A model generated the notes under the pieces. It was not told where the DNA came from. It made no database searches and saw nothing but the letters and a program-made list of their open reading frames with translations. A DNA stretch of 64,000 nt from Trichomonas vaginalis G3 (taxonomy: Eukaryota > Parabasalia > Trichomonadida > Trichomonadidae). The translations under genes and the position numbers were made by a program. Positions 8,603 through 18,941 of this stretch are shown one piece after another. How positions within the stretch are numbered: position 1 is the stretch's first letter; each line of letters opens with the position of its first letter. The DNA lies in the NCBI RefSeq assembly GCF_026262505.1, contig NC_067207.1, positions 8,400,082 to 8,464,081 of the forward strand. The letters run 5' to 3'.

Positions 8603-9501
8603 TTATTTTGCTGGAAGTTTTGAATCTATTATTCCCTGTATTTGTTCTTGAAGTTTATTTTTAGCTGTTTCATTGTAATTAAAAGACCTAATATATTCAT
8701 TAATTGCATTCTTATAATCATCTGATTTCTCAAATTTTCTTTTATCTGATTCCTTAACTAAATCATAAGTTAAACCTCGTTGCTGATATAATGGTTTCTT
8801 AATTAAATCTTTGAATGCTTGAGATAAAGCACCTGATGCAATTCTTGCTACTATAATTGGTTGGAATTGCTGTTTAAGTTCATCTTTAACATTTGCGAAA
8901 ACTGGATCGAATAAAGCAACTTTAAAGAATTTCTTAGCTGAAATTTCAGGTCTAATATTTGCATATTGACCATCAAACTGGTTAGAATATCGTGGTAATC
9001 CATCCGGTCCCTCTTCAATAGCATTTAATTCTTCATTGAAATAAGAATATGGATTATAACGGTATGAATTAATTGGACCATTTTCACCTTCTCCAATGTA
9101 TTGTTTAACAGCTTTTCCATTTTCATCAAATTGCATAGGATAACGTTCATTATATGCTTTACGTTTAGGATAATCAGTTATAGTTAATTTATAACCATTT
9201 ATGACTTTAATATTACCTTGACCATCAGTAACGAAAACTTCATTTATACCATCAGGTTTTCCATTTGGACCGTAATGTCTGCTTCGTGTGCTTCCCAATT
9301 TGGCCCTTGACGTTTGGCATATGCTTGAGCTTCTGGTAATGTTAAAACGTTTCTCATTTGTTTAACATCTTTTTGAAGACCAGCAACAATATGAACTAAT
9401 TCTTTCATTCCATCAGGAACTTTCATAGTTCTATTATATGCACCCCTTTTGTTTGTCCCTTGTTTTAATGGAACCTGTAGAAGATTTGCTATTTCTGTCA
9501 T
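8603..9501 (-). pseudogene. Maverick structural-type protein of about 290 residues, frameshifted
   Basis: The first frame begins at ATG 9501 ([20 protein letters not shown]) and the second takes over between 9298 and 9244, where QGPNWE changes to the frame giving [19 protein letters not shown]. The N-terminus has a short helical coiled segment ([20 protein letters not shown]). The middle is rich in Tyr/Asn/Gly (NSYRYNPYSYFNEELN) and the C-terminus is helical and charged. It sits between the packaging ATPase and small genes, so a virion role is likely. No family is recognised. One indel explains the break. Confidence 0.5.
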
Positions 9502-9551
9502 GTTTAATTATAAATAAAAAATAAAAATTAATTATAAAAAGTTAATCAAAT

Positions 9552-10366
9552 TTAACACCCTTTATTTAAATCAACTATTATTTTTCCATGTTCACCTAAT
9601 TGCTGATATTGTGTGTAAAGTTCATTAATGCTCATTGGTAAATTCACTTGATAAAGCATAACGTTCAACTGTTGACGACTAAACCCACTGAAAATGAAAA
9701 GGGTTGATAGATTTGATTTAATGTTTGTGCTTAATGCTTTGAAATATTGAACAGCCATAAAGAATGAACACTGAATGTGTCGACATTGAGTTAATAACTG
9801 ATTAAAATATGATTTCTCATTTGTTATTAGTTTTGATTTCACTGCATCATCTAGAAAAATGAGTGAATGCAAAAATTCTCTATCAAAATTTGAAATAGAA
9901 AGTGTTTCAAATAATTCATCCCTTGTTTATCAATAATTTTATCCTCTAATCCTTGCTTCTTGATTGTATTATATAATTCTTTATACATTAAAAAGTTTTT
10001 TAAATAATCTTCTGCTTCTTCTTGTGATAAATAAATAATTGGAATTTTGATTAAATGCTTTAAAGATTCAAATGTATCATCTGAAGGTGAACCTGAACGG
10101 TTGATATAAATTAACACGTGTGAATAGGGGGAAGTGTTAGCAATAATGATAATTTGTTTTAATATCGTTAATGTTTTACCTTTATTTTGTTTACCAATTG
10201 CTGCAGTGATTGAATTTAAGTAACATTCAGAATATGGAATTTTCATTAATTTTTCCTTAGATAGAGCATTTCTATTATCACTCAATGCTTCATTAATCAT
10301 ATCATCTATGTATGTATTATATACTCCTGCTAATTCTTCATAAGGGGTGTATGAATTTAAATCCAT
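9552..10366 (-). pseudogene. FtsK/HerA-type DNA-packaging ATPase, one frameshift
   Basis: The gene starts at ATG 10366 (MDLNSYTPYEELAGVYNTYI). Walker A is GKQNKGKT (AAIGKQNKGKTLTIL, about residue 60). After a shift near 9922 the frame continues as RDELFETLSI and reaches Walker B HSLIFLDDAV. It then has QCRHIQCSFFMAVQYFK, the arginine/sensor-like helix region seen in A32-type ATPases. Family members pump DNA into capsids. The total of about 270 residues fits a minimal viral packaging ATPase. The ATG overlaps the end of the preceding capsid-candidate gene by eight bases. The frame is open on both sides of one indel, so this is a recent break or an assembly error. Confidence 0.7.
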
Positions 10367-12025
10367 TTAATCAAAAATAAATTTATAATTTTAAACATTT
10401 TATTCATCAATATTTCATCATATGAACTTCTATACTGTGGTGGTGTACCTGTTGGATGATATTTCAAACCTTCTTCCGGTGTCCATGTCCAATATGTAGC
10501 GCCTATAAACCAAACCTGAGGAGATTTGTCACCTTTGAACAGTAAGTGTCATTTTCACCCTGAATGATTGGATAAGCTTTCACTTGTACTGTAACTTGTG
10601 AGTTGAAAGTTTCTAATCCATCAAAGAATATACCCGCTCCATCACGTTGAACTGAATAGGTGCATAAGAATGAAGTTGGTCTTTCCATGTTCTAGCTAAT
10701 GGCGTGCCATCATCTGCATTCAGTGGTCTAGTTAATGAGTCCTCGTATTCTTCTGTGCATTCATTCACTCCATCTAAATCAGAAGCTTGAAGCATACGTG
10801 TAAAGAATATGTCGCCCACTGTGGTCATCGCTTGATCGGGAAGTTTCTGGAATCTATAGTGACCTGAAGACCTCGAAGCATTGGATTTTCTAAAACTGTT
10901 CTTTGCATGCATTCTTCGAAATGCTAACACAACATCTGTAACATTATGAAGAGCGTATGAGAAATCTGAGCTAATACCTTCAGGAGTGATGCAACCTCCA
11001 TTTAGTGAACGAACGTCAATATGTTGAGCTGGAATCATGAATGGATCTTCCTTACTGAAATAAACGTGGTATTGCTTTAACTGATTCTTCAATTAAACCG
11101 TATCCTGGTGTAATGCATTTATCCTCTAAAACTTCCATCTTTGTGCATGAAATAATAACGTCATCAACTGTTGCGTCAGCAGATGTAGCGGCTAAGCTTG
11201 TAATTAATTTGGCAGGAAGTCCGATTTGTTGGAATTTGCGATCATATTTATAAACATGATTCATAATCTTTTCATAATTTTCATCAGTTATCTTTTCATA
11301 AACGTAATTTTGTAAATCAGCAACTCTTAACGGGTCAACCTGACAAAATACTAAAGTATCCCTGAAAACATAATATTTAAGAATGATATCACCAAATGAT
11401 TTAGGATAATCATCGAACGCCTGAAATGCTAACAAATCATTTACCGGAATAATCATATCAAAAGTGACATCAACTTCTTCATTTGCTTTCTTGAAAACTT
11501 CTGAAGGGTCAATATATTTACCACATACTGAGTTATCATATTTTTGAACATTATTATATAACGAATGAACAAACTTTTTAACTTTCCTTTCTGATTTTGG
11601 TTTATATGTTGCAAATGCGAAAGATTCACGGGCGCAATCCATCTGAAGATAACCGGCATCACCTCTTTCGGTTTCTACTTCTAATTGTTTAAAGCTTTGA
11701 TTTGATGATTTGTAACCAACGAATAAACGCATGCATTTAAAAGCGCATCACATGTGAAAGCTTTAGTTGAAACTAGAGTTGCTTTAACTTTGCGTTTAAT
11801 ATATGTGTCACCTAATTGGTTCACATCATGAGCTGGATTTGTAATTCTTAAATGAGTTTGTTTATCATCAAATATGGAGCATCAGAGTCATAGCATGAAC
11901 TTTTCAAGTTCTCTATAATATCTTCTACCGTCATTCTTTGCGAATATTTCATTTATCTTTTCGAATGAATGAAACACATTTCCATTAATCGGTTTAGTGT
12001 TTGGCACCAAATAGTTAGTCGTCAT
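10357..12025 (-). pseudogene. Candidate Maverick major capsid protein, at least five frameshifts
   Basis: Coding signal runs from ATG 12025 (MTTNYLVPNTKPINGNVFHS), after leader TTTTTTATTTATTAATAA, to the TAA at 10357-10359, changing frame near 11950, 11870, 11735, 11090, 10690 and 10530. The sum is about 550 residues, right for a double-jelly-roll capsid protein. The segments are beta-rich, and the C-terminal part has VWFIGATYWTWTPEEG then TGTPPQYRSS. It lies directly upstream of the packaging ATPase, a usual neighbour of capsid genes. The family call rests on length, position and composition, not on a match. No internal in-frame nonsense codons are needed to explain the break, only indels. 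Confidence 0.5.
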
Positions 12026-12094
12026 TTATTAATAAATAAAAAATCAAAATTAAAAGATGAAAATGAATTTTTAATTTTAATGAAATAATCAACT

Positions 12095-12304
12095 ATGGCT
12101 GCAGGTATATTTAAGAAACTGTGGGATAAAGTAAAAAGAGGAGCGAGTAAAGTTTGGGAAACATTGAAGAAGGGGGCAAATTGGATATTTAAGAATAAAG
12201 AAGCAATTAGTGACGTTGCTGAATCAATAACACCAAAAGCTGCCCCAATAAGAGAAGTTTTAAATAAAGAGAAAAAGTTTATCAAAGACTACAACCGATA
12301 CTAA
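12095..12304 (+). CDS. Amphipathic basic mini-protein (possible membrane-active virion protein)
   Basis: 69 residues, MAAGIFKKLWDKVKRGASKV onward, with a cationic amphipathic helix of Trp, Phe, Lys and Arg (residues 4-35) and a helical charged tail ending KDYNRY. It has the same opening (MAAG[IF]FKKLWD) as the broken gene at 12334-12569, which lies tail-to-tail with it, so the two are paralogues. Amphipathic helices of this kind in small virion proteins, such as adenovirus pVI, disrupt membranes during entry; that role here is inference. Confidence 0.6.
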   Translation: MAAGIFKKLWDKVKRGASKVWETLKKGANWIFKNKEAISDVAESITPKAAPIREVLNKEKKFIKDYNRY

Positions 12305-12333
12305 GATAAAAATAATATTTATTTATTTTTCCA

Positions 12334-12569
12334 CTATCTACCTCCTATTTTATTAAGTATTCCTTCAGCAATTCCACCAACTGCGTTACCTGCTTGTGCT
12401 CCCATCGCCGGATTACCTGCTTTATTACCTAATACTCCACCTATGATAGTTCCTGCCGTTTTCGCTACTGGTGCCAAAAAGTTTGCAACGGTTTAATAAT
12501 CTTTTTATAAACCCAACCCGCAGCTTTCTTAATTCCATCCCATAATTTTTTAAAGAATCCTGCCGCCAT
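12334..12569 (-). pseudogene. Paralogue of the amphipathic mini-protein with a Gly/Ala zipper tail, one-base deletion
   Basis: ATG 12569 gives MAAGFFKKLWDGIKKAAGWV, then a shift near 12490 interrupts the frame; the alternate frame reads VANFLAPVAKTAGTIIGGVL and a Gly/Ala-rich helix ending NKIGGR at the TAG 12334-12336. One extra G near 12490 would join the two into about 78 residues. The glycine-zipper-like tail after a cationic amphipathic helix suggests membrane insertion. It is convergent with 12095-12304. Confidence 0.6.
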
Positions 12570-12636
12570 TTCTGATTTAATATTAATTAAAAAAATATAT
12601 TTCATCACTTATATTCTAATTTTTATTTAATGATAA

Positions 12637-13005
12637 ATGAAACCGATTTTAAAAATAAATGAAACAGAGGAGGAAGAAATAAATGAAAGTGAAAATGTTC
12701 AACAAAAAATAAACGTTGTTAAACCAATTACTGAAATAAAAAATTTTTCATCTGTTGAAGAATTTAATGACTATTATGCTAATAATAAAAAATTATTTGA
12801 AGAATTGACAACGTGTAAATTGAAGAAAATGTTTAAAGTTGATGGATTCAAAATTTCAGAAATAAAAGGGGTGATTAGTTTGAAATCTATTCCTCAATCA
12901 AGAATCACCTCATTAATGAAAATTGATGATTTAACAAAAAGAATAGAAGAGATTGAAGAAAGAATGAATCAAATAATTGATTTCATAAATTCAAATAATC
13001 ATTAG
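12637..13005 (+). CDS. 122-residue acidic protein with C-terminal coiled coil, unknown
   Basis: ATG 12637 (MKPILKINETEEEEINESEN) follows AATTTTTATTTAATGATAA. An acidic disordered N-terminus leads to a compact helical middle (FSSVEEFNDYYANNKKLFEE) and a C-terminal heptad pattern (IDDLTKRIEEIEERMNQIID). It is intact. The 3' end lies five bases from the stop of the minus-strand split gene at 13010. Possibly a scaffold or trimerising virion protein; no family recognised. Confidence 0.55.
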   Translation: MKPILKINETEEEEINESENVQQKINVVKPITEIKNFSSVEEFNDYYANNKKLFEELTTCKLKKMFKVDGFKISEIKGVISLKSIPQSRITSLMKIDDLTKRIEEIEERMNQIIDFINSNNH

Positions 13006-13009
13006 TTTC

Positions 13010-13241
13010 TTAAAGTTCTATGTTGAACTCATCAAATTCTTCTTCATCATTACCATTACCTTTAGCGAGTTTATTTACTCTTTCAACTTTATCTTTTGAT
13101 AGTCTATCGTTTAATTTTTTCTGAAGTTTTTCGTTACCAAGTTCTAAAATTTTACATGGATGATATTTAAACCCGTTAAATTCTTTTTCCTCAGTTTTAA
13201 TCATTAATCTACAAAGAACTTTAGTGAGGTGGTTTTGTTGT
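13010..13241 (-). pseudogene. 3' part of a Maverick gene split by a TTAA-flanked element
   Basis: In the minus frame, sequence beginning directly after the TTAA (KQQNHLTKVLCRLMIKTEEK, using the shared AAA codon) runs through KLQKKLNDRLSKDKVERVNK to an acidic tail EEEFDEFNIEL and stop at 13010. An ATG at 13204 alone would give 64 residues. The frame continues without a stop up to the insertion edge, and matches the frame of the 5' part at 15515-15752. Family unknown. Confidence 0.65.
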
Positions 13242-13245
13242 TTAA
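13242..13245. repeat. TTAA target duplication, left copy
   Basis: The flanks read T-TTAA-GGATACCC here and GGGTATCC-TTAA-A at 15511, as for piggyBac-type TTAA insertion. Confidence 0.7.
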
Positions 13246-15510
13246 GGATACCCTTACGTGTCAGATTTTTTGCGCATACAAAGAAGTCATGCTAGACATG
13301 AGCTATAAACCTGAAATTTTAGCAACATATTTAAAACTTTTTAAACTACAATATACTTTAATATTCAAGAACAAAAATATTCTTTTTAGAAATTACATAA
13401 TTATTTTATGTGAAATCTATATAAAAACATATTTTGCGAGCGTAACTTTTTTCTTTATAAGCACCTTATATGACTGATAAACTGTGAAGGCACATAATTG
13501 TTAATTCATAGAGTTGATATGTTTCCAAAATTGAGAGGAAATTTGAAAATTGAATACCCTTTCAATTCAATTTTCAAAAGATATCAGCTCCTTCAATAAT
13601 TGAAGGACGATTTTGATCATTTGCTCTTAAAACAAGTATGCCATGGAGAAAAAAGTTACGCTCGCAAATCTGAAATATAACTATCATATAAAAAAATTAA
13701 ATTTCTAATTTTTTACTCTATAGATATTATTGGCCACTTGTGTAATGCATAAAATTTATGTCATATGCATACATTTGGAAGTATGGAGACGAGGGAAATT
13801 ACTTCTATGAGGCACTAGGATTTTTAAAAATTTCTCTATCGGACTCACCATTCAATTTCTCGAAAATTAAAAAAATCAATAATAGCTAAAATGTATTATG
13901 CATAACAAATTTTAATGTTACAGGTATTTTTTGAACTTCATGACATGAATTTTCTTTATATTATTTTTTTTGGATTTTCTATGATTATGCGATAGGCTGG
14001 AACAACATTGTAAGTGCAATGATATCATTTAAGAGAAATCTAAAACTTCAGCATTCAGAACTCGCAACACACAAAAATATTCATTTGCTAAGTAAGTAAA
14101 GTTGATTAAGTTCGACACTTAGCTTTTATACGTAAAACCAAGTGTGTATTGTTATTTCTTGTTAAATTATTGAGAAAAAATAAATTGTAAGAGAAACGAT
14201 ACTGATTATTGAAATAATATTGAGGGTAGCTGCAGATTTCTTCATTAACATGCCGGAAATTTGTTAATCTTGGTTTTCTATCATAAAATCTGTCGAAGAA
14301 TCTAAAAACGGAGATATGAAATAGAGATCATGTAAATCTAGAGTATCCTGTCAGAAAAATAGACTAAGCATGTAACCATTTTTTGGTCATAAACACTTTT
14401 TACCACTTAGTCATACAGATGATCATTAAATTTAAACGAGCACTTTTTGTCAGAATTTATTCTTTTACAAAGACAGAAGATTTTAGTATTATTTAATATT
14501 AGTGCTGTAGCAAAATTCAAAAAACGGTGAAAATTCAGTGAATTTGTGAATTCACATTTTTTTTCGACATTTTTCTTGATATATCCATGCACATTAAGAA
14601 CACAGCTTTGATACGCTTAAAAAAGCATATTTCATATGAAATTGTTAAAGAAATAAACAATTTATATAAAAATTGCACTTATGGGCAGTTTAGATATATA
14701 ATTTATATATAACATATATACAAATCCATAGACAAAGTGCAATAACTACAATGTTGTAGAAAATTACAGCAGAAATACTGACTTTTTGAAGGATAATAAG
14801 AATTCTTCTAAATGTTGTATTTTTATAATTTGATTGATTTTTTTTACTATTTCATTAATCTTTTATGAATAATAATTATTTTTAATATATGTGCTATTAA
14901 AATTTCAAATTTTGACTAATATATCTAAGTTATCTGAACGAAACATTTAGAAAATATCATACTTACATTGAAATAGCAAGTAGAGCATATTAATAGCAAG
15001 TTTCTTGGCTTTATATCTATCATCTATTGTTGTTTGATAAACAAAATTCACTCTATTATATGGTGTCAATTAATTAAAACAATTTTTAATAGTTATTTAT
15101 TTAGTGCGAATAAGTGCAAACTCATAAATGAATAACTTAATAGTAGAAATGAATTATCTGATATAAATCTCACATTTTGTCCATCAGAAATACTTTAATT
15201 GCATACGCATAACTATTAGTAATACGTCTGGAGTGTCAATTAATAACAATCCCACAACAAGTAAAATTCAGATTTTTATTAAACTTATTTTTTCCTAAAA
15301 GTTTTCTCAAATTACTATATATACATATGTGGATAAAATAATAGTAATATTGTAAAAAATTAGATAATTTTTTTTATTTGAGAACCTCTCAAAAGTTCAT
15401 TCAATTTATCAATTGTTTCAGTTTGATGTATATTCATTTCTGGAGCCTAAAACTTTAGCAATCATGACAATATCATATTCTCTTTCTAACTACGCAATGT
15501 AAGGGTATCC
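13246..15510. mobile_element. 2.27 kb TTAA-flanked non-autonomous element with 12 bp TIRs
   Basis: Ends are perfect inverted repeats GGATACCCTTAC (13246-13257) and its complement (15499-15510), each bordered by TTAA. Only short open frames occur (13229-13477, 14407-14592) and none looks like a transposase. The interior is AT-rich, noncoding-looking sequence containing a smaller inverted-repeat unit at 13433-13668. TTAA duplications point to the piggyBac superfamily, but no enzyme is visible to confirm it. The segment interrupts a Maverick gene whose reading frame is restored when the element and one TTAA are removed. Confidence 0.75.
13433..13668. repeat. 236 bp inverted-repeat unit (MITE-like)
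   Basis: Perfect 21-base inverted arms, 13433-13453 (core GCGAGCGTAACTTTTTT) and 13648-13668, surround 194 AT-rich bases with no gene. Size and structure fit a miniature inverted-repeat transposon nested in the TTAA element. Confidence 0.65.
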
Positions 15511-15514
15511 TTAA
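15511..15514. repeat. TTAA target duplication, right copy
   Basis: Partner of 13242-13245. Confidence 0.7.
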
Positions 15515-15752
15515 ACCATTTATCCTTAATATTTGTTATAAATTCAATATCCGGAATTAATTCCCAAATTTTTGAATTTTCGATTAATTTACCATCAAAT
15601 GCAAAAGCAATAGGTTTAATATTAAACTTACCTTTATAAAATAAACTTTGTATGCAATCATCAAAATAAACGTCTACTTGTTTAACCTGGGTGAGAATTG
15701 GTGAAAGTTTATCCATTAATTGATTCACAGTCACGAATTTTGATTCACTCAT
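15515..15752 (-). pseudogene. 5' part of the Maverick gene split by the TTAA element
   Basis: ATG 15752 (MSESKFVTVNQLMDKLSPIL) follows TTATTTTTTTAATTCGTAAGAA, the leader found before several genes here. The frame runs to DIEFITNIKDKW at the insertion edge. The frame open beyond (to 15486) is element sequence. Joined to 13010-13241 it makes about 157 residues with a mixed alpha/beta N-terminal half and a charged helical C-terminus. No family recognised. Confidence 0.65.
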
Positions 15753-15759
15753 TTCTTAC

Positions 15760-16557
15760 GAATTAAAAAAATAAATTATTCAAAAATGTAAGACATGAAT
15801 TTTTAAAGTTTATTTTTTATTCATGAAAATAATTATTTCTAATTTCTTTTACTCTCTCATACATACTAGATTTAAAGAATTCAGAACATTTCCCATAATC
15901 TCCTAAATGTTTTCTTATTCCTAACGTGTGCCAGTTATTATATGAAACTGAATAAACTTTATCTTTATCTTTACACCTTTCATCACTTCCATATTTATAT
16001 CTCAGTTTTGATTTAGCATTTTCATATTCATTAGCGTTTAATAATTCGCAGTCTTCCTTTTTAAATTGATGTTTAAGATATTCAGGATTTAATACTCTAC
16101 GTTTATATGCTCCTAACTTAGTTCTAAAGGTTTTTCTACAAAATTTAGGAATTCCATCCTCTTTAATGTCATCAATGATTTCCATTTCATTATTTTCAAT
16201 TTCTTCTTCTCGTTTATGAGGTCTTTGATTATGACTCCATTGATTCCATGAAATTAAATATTCTTTATCATTATATTTATACCTCATTAGCTTATTTTTG
16301 GCTTTCATATTCATTTAATAATTCACAATCTTCATTTTTAAATTGAAGTTTAACCCATTCAGGATTTAAACAATGTTTAATTAATCGCGGAATATCTGAC
16401 ATCATCTATATATAGCTTCTTTTATAAAAGATAAAAAAATAAATTATTTTAAAATTAATGTTAATTTTTTAATGATTTATAAATAAATATATTTTAATGC
16501 ATCGTCTATATATAGATGTAACAAAAAAAGTCACTAAACCCGTCATATCCTACTACT
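15760..16557 (-). repeat. Terminal inverted repeat of the left Maverick (right end)
   Basis: About 800 bases, read inward from 16557, match 59530 onward: AGTAGTAGGATA, then TGACTTTTTTTGTTACATCT and the whole TIR gene. The first 30 bases differ at several positions; the match is tighter further in. A run of about 45 bases after the gene in the right copy is missing here. Confidence 0.85.
15817..16405 (-). pseudogene. TIR-borne Maverick gene with two KEDCELLN repeats, frameshifted copy
   Basis: Counterpart of the intact gene at 59683-60270. ATG at 16405/16402 gives MMSDIPRLIKHCLNPEWVKL, but within 16291-16300 the sequence CCAAAAATAAGC replaces CCAAAAAAAGC, giving a stop; the rest of the gene is open in another frame to 15817. 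It differs from the other copy by small in-frame changes (LKHQFKKED against LKHYKKED). The frame open from 16314 starts at an internal ATG created by the shift and is unlikely to be the true start. See the 59683 entry for the domain. Confidence 0.75.
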
Positions 16558-16753
16558 TTGGTTCATATTTGTTTCTGGATTATCATCCGATTGATGCGTA
16601 AGCTATAGCTTAGAGATTATAGTATTACTACCATGAAATAATCTGTTTTTAACGTATATTTAGAAAAATAATCTTTTTATAATTTTTTAATGATATGCTG
16701 TAACAGTAAAGCGGAAAATTAATGTTTTACAATTTCAATACAAAATATAATGT

Positions 16754-17278
16754 TTATGGATAAAGATCAATGCTATCGAAATCGAATATGGAATCTGAAG
16801 CAAAAATTTTTTCTGTAAGAGAAGAATCTATATTGTCAAGAGCGTAGTTGAACAATTCAACGCTCGATTCTGCTTGAATAGGCTTTGGCTTTGGTTTTGT
16901 ATTCTTAATTGCATGTTTTAACGCCCTTGCCCTACCTTTGGATACCAAATATGCATATCTGTTTTTTATGTTTACGTCTGATCTAGTCGGAAAGAATGAA
17001 ACAATTTTACACCAGGTGGGCCCCATTGTTTTTACTTTGGAAATAAGCAAAATATCTTCCTGTTGGGTCCAGGGACCATTCTTGATGCTCGGAGATAGAT
17101 AATTGTTGTACCTTTCTCGGCATTGCCTAGTGGTTCTGTTTTTCATATGCTTGGATACGTTTTTCCATGAGTGCGTACCATAAATATTGACTAGATTGAT
17201 GAGTTGGGTGTCCTCATCGGCTGTAAACTTCTGTCTTTTCATTCCATTATGGGATGGTTGCTCATAAATAGCTTCCAT
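16754..17278 (-). CDS. R2R3 Myb-like DNA-binding protein
   Basis: 174 residues. Repeat 1 is FTADEDTQLINLVNIYGTHS W followed by VSKHMKNRTTRQCRERYNNY (about residues 18-60). Repeat 2 is NGPWTQQEDILLISKVKTMG then W...VSFFPTRSDVNIKNRY (about 67-110). Each has the spaced tryptophan/aromatic core and a recognition helix. A Lys-rich stretch follows (KNTKPKPKP), then an acidic tail ending DSIDLYP. Short two-repeat Myb proteins are a very large family in trichomonads, and some bind promoter elements; the target of this one cannot be told. It would act in the nucleus. It is the first host gene after the Maverick end, with 196 bases between. The stop context is TAAA, a common trichomonad 3' feature. Confidence 0.9.
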   Translation of the reverse strand: MEAIYEQPSHNGMKRQKFTADEDTQLINLVNIYGTHSWKNVSKHMKNRTTRQCRERYNNYLSPSIKNGPWTQQEDILLISKVKTMGPTWCKIVSFFPTRSDVNIKNRYAYLVSKGRARALKHAIKNTKPKPKPIQAESSVELFNYALDNIDSSLTEKIFASDSIFDFDSIDLYP

Positions 17279-18941
17279 TGAATAATTATAGTTGAACGAT
17301 AATGGCTCTGAAAAATTGAATTCATCAGTAAAGGAAAATGTCCGAAAATTTGAAATAACTACTTAAGTATAAAGATCAAATGTCAACAAATAATTTTTTC
17401 TGAATTGATAGTTTTGAAAAGTTACTATCTCACAAAATTATTAGAAGTTTTTAAGTCATTTTCTTGCTTTACATAAGGGTTTTATTAAAATAAACACAAT
17501 AAAATTAAAATTTTAAAGATTTCAATACAATTCAAAATTATTTGAATTTAATTTGTGAAAAAATTACGGTTTGAATTTATTTTTGAGAGAACGTCCATTG
17601 AAATTATAAAATAATAATTAATTTAAAGAGGAACTTAAACAATATGCAAATATAATAATTATTGCGTAAAATAAATCCAATAACAATTTTTGTATCGGAT
17701 TGGATAAATATTGTTAGAATTGTATCTAATACATTCAGTAATGCTTTTCAGTTTCTTATAAAATCAATTAAATTTCTGTCTTTTGATTTATTTATATTTT
17801 TCAAAACTGCGATACAATTATTGAAAAATGTAATCAATAAATCTAACATATAGATAATATCAAACATTAATCAACATAATTCATTTTTTCTTCCATATTT
17901 TTTTGAAAAAAATGAAATTATTTTCCATTAAATTGAAAATCAGAAATTATTGGTATAATGGTTTCATTAATGAATGCATTATTCCTATTTAGGTAGATCA
18001 TCTAAAATTGCTTTTTTACATTTTTTTTTCACTTTTTTAAATATTTTGCCTTTTTGTTTTTGATAATTGAATTTGTATCATTATGTCATATTATTTCGAA
18101 ATGAATCAGTCTGATTCTCCATTTGGTAATTGTTTTGTTAGGAAATTTGTATTTTTTTCCATTTTCGATATATGATTGTATGTTTGGTTGTAATAGTTGA
18201 TCCTTAGTCCCGAATTACCTTCTAAATTAATCGAAAATATTATTTTCATGCCTTTTCATTCAACTTTTCCAATAAATTTTTGAAAAAAAAACTTTTGAAT
18301 TGAAAACAATTTTCCAAATAAACACATCTACTAAATTGAAATTTTGCTTTTTTATTATATCATTAATGGAGGAACATGATTTTTAGACAATCCAAAGTTT
18401 TGAATGTGCTAATCAAAAATTTCAAAGAATCTATTCAATATTCGCGCGTGAGTAAATTATCGAGAAATATAGTTCATAATAATATCATAAGTTGGGGAAA
18501 TACTTCATTTCGATCAATAATATTTGAATAGTCATTTTTCAATAATAGGATTTTCTATGAGGTTTCATTTGAAATTATAGTAAAATTTGAATAGTAGTGA
18601 ATTAATGTGGAGGATCGTACTTTATATCGATATAATTTTTTACATCTTCTAAAAGAGATACATTATTTTAAGTTTTCTTTCTTGAAATATATGCATCACT
18701 TGATACGCAATCGGAATATCAATTTTATTCATAAATTCATATTGAAACCATTTTTTAGGTTAATTCCGAATTTATTCTAAAATACTTTCCCATTGATTAC
18801 TCTTATTGTTTCACCCAATTTCTAAAAAAATCAAATTAGATTTTTTTAAAAAAAATATTGATCATCCAATTGAATACCATAGATCGTTCTGCAGCATATA
18901 CATTTTTTATCTAATAAGAAACAAAAAAATCAAATAAAAAT
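17279..18941. other. Intergenic, AT-rich, no gene seen
   Basis: 1.66 kb of AT-rich sequence with many T and A runs. Small open frames (for example 17662-17853) have no coding character. It probably holds the promoter of the Myb gene next to 17278. Confidence 0.6.

Larger units (their letters stand above)
1..16557. mobile_element. Maverick/Polinton, right-hand part (left end outside window)
   Basis: The segment ends at 16557 in a terminal inverted repeat that reads AGTAGTAGGAT inward on the minus strand, matching the terminus of a second element at 59530. It contains Maverick-type genes: probable integrase tail, fibre, packaging ATPase, candidate capsid genes and a TIR-borne gene. AG...CT ends and long TIRs are normal for Polintons. 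The six bases after the end (TTGGTT, 16558-16563) would be the target duplication, but the partner lies outside the window. Most genes carry frameshifts and two other transposons are nested inside, so this copy is probably no longer functional. Confidence 0.85.

Noticed and set aside
12022..12285. Minus-strand hydrophobic frame opposite the amphipathic gene
   Set aside because: It is the antisense of 12095-12304 (Lys codons read as Phe), and its composition is the expected mirror.
13229..13477. Plus-strand frame at the TTAA element start
   Set aside because: It begins outside the element and reads into AT-rich DNA; the FKDTLT residues come from the TIR.
14407..14592. 61-residue minus frame inside the TTAA element
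   Set aside because: No transposase motif and no leader; too short to call.
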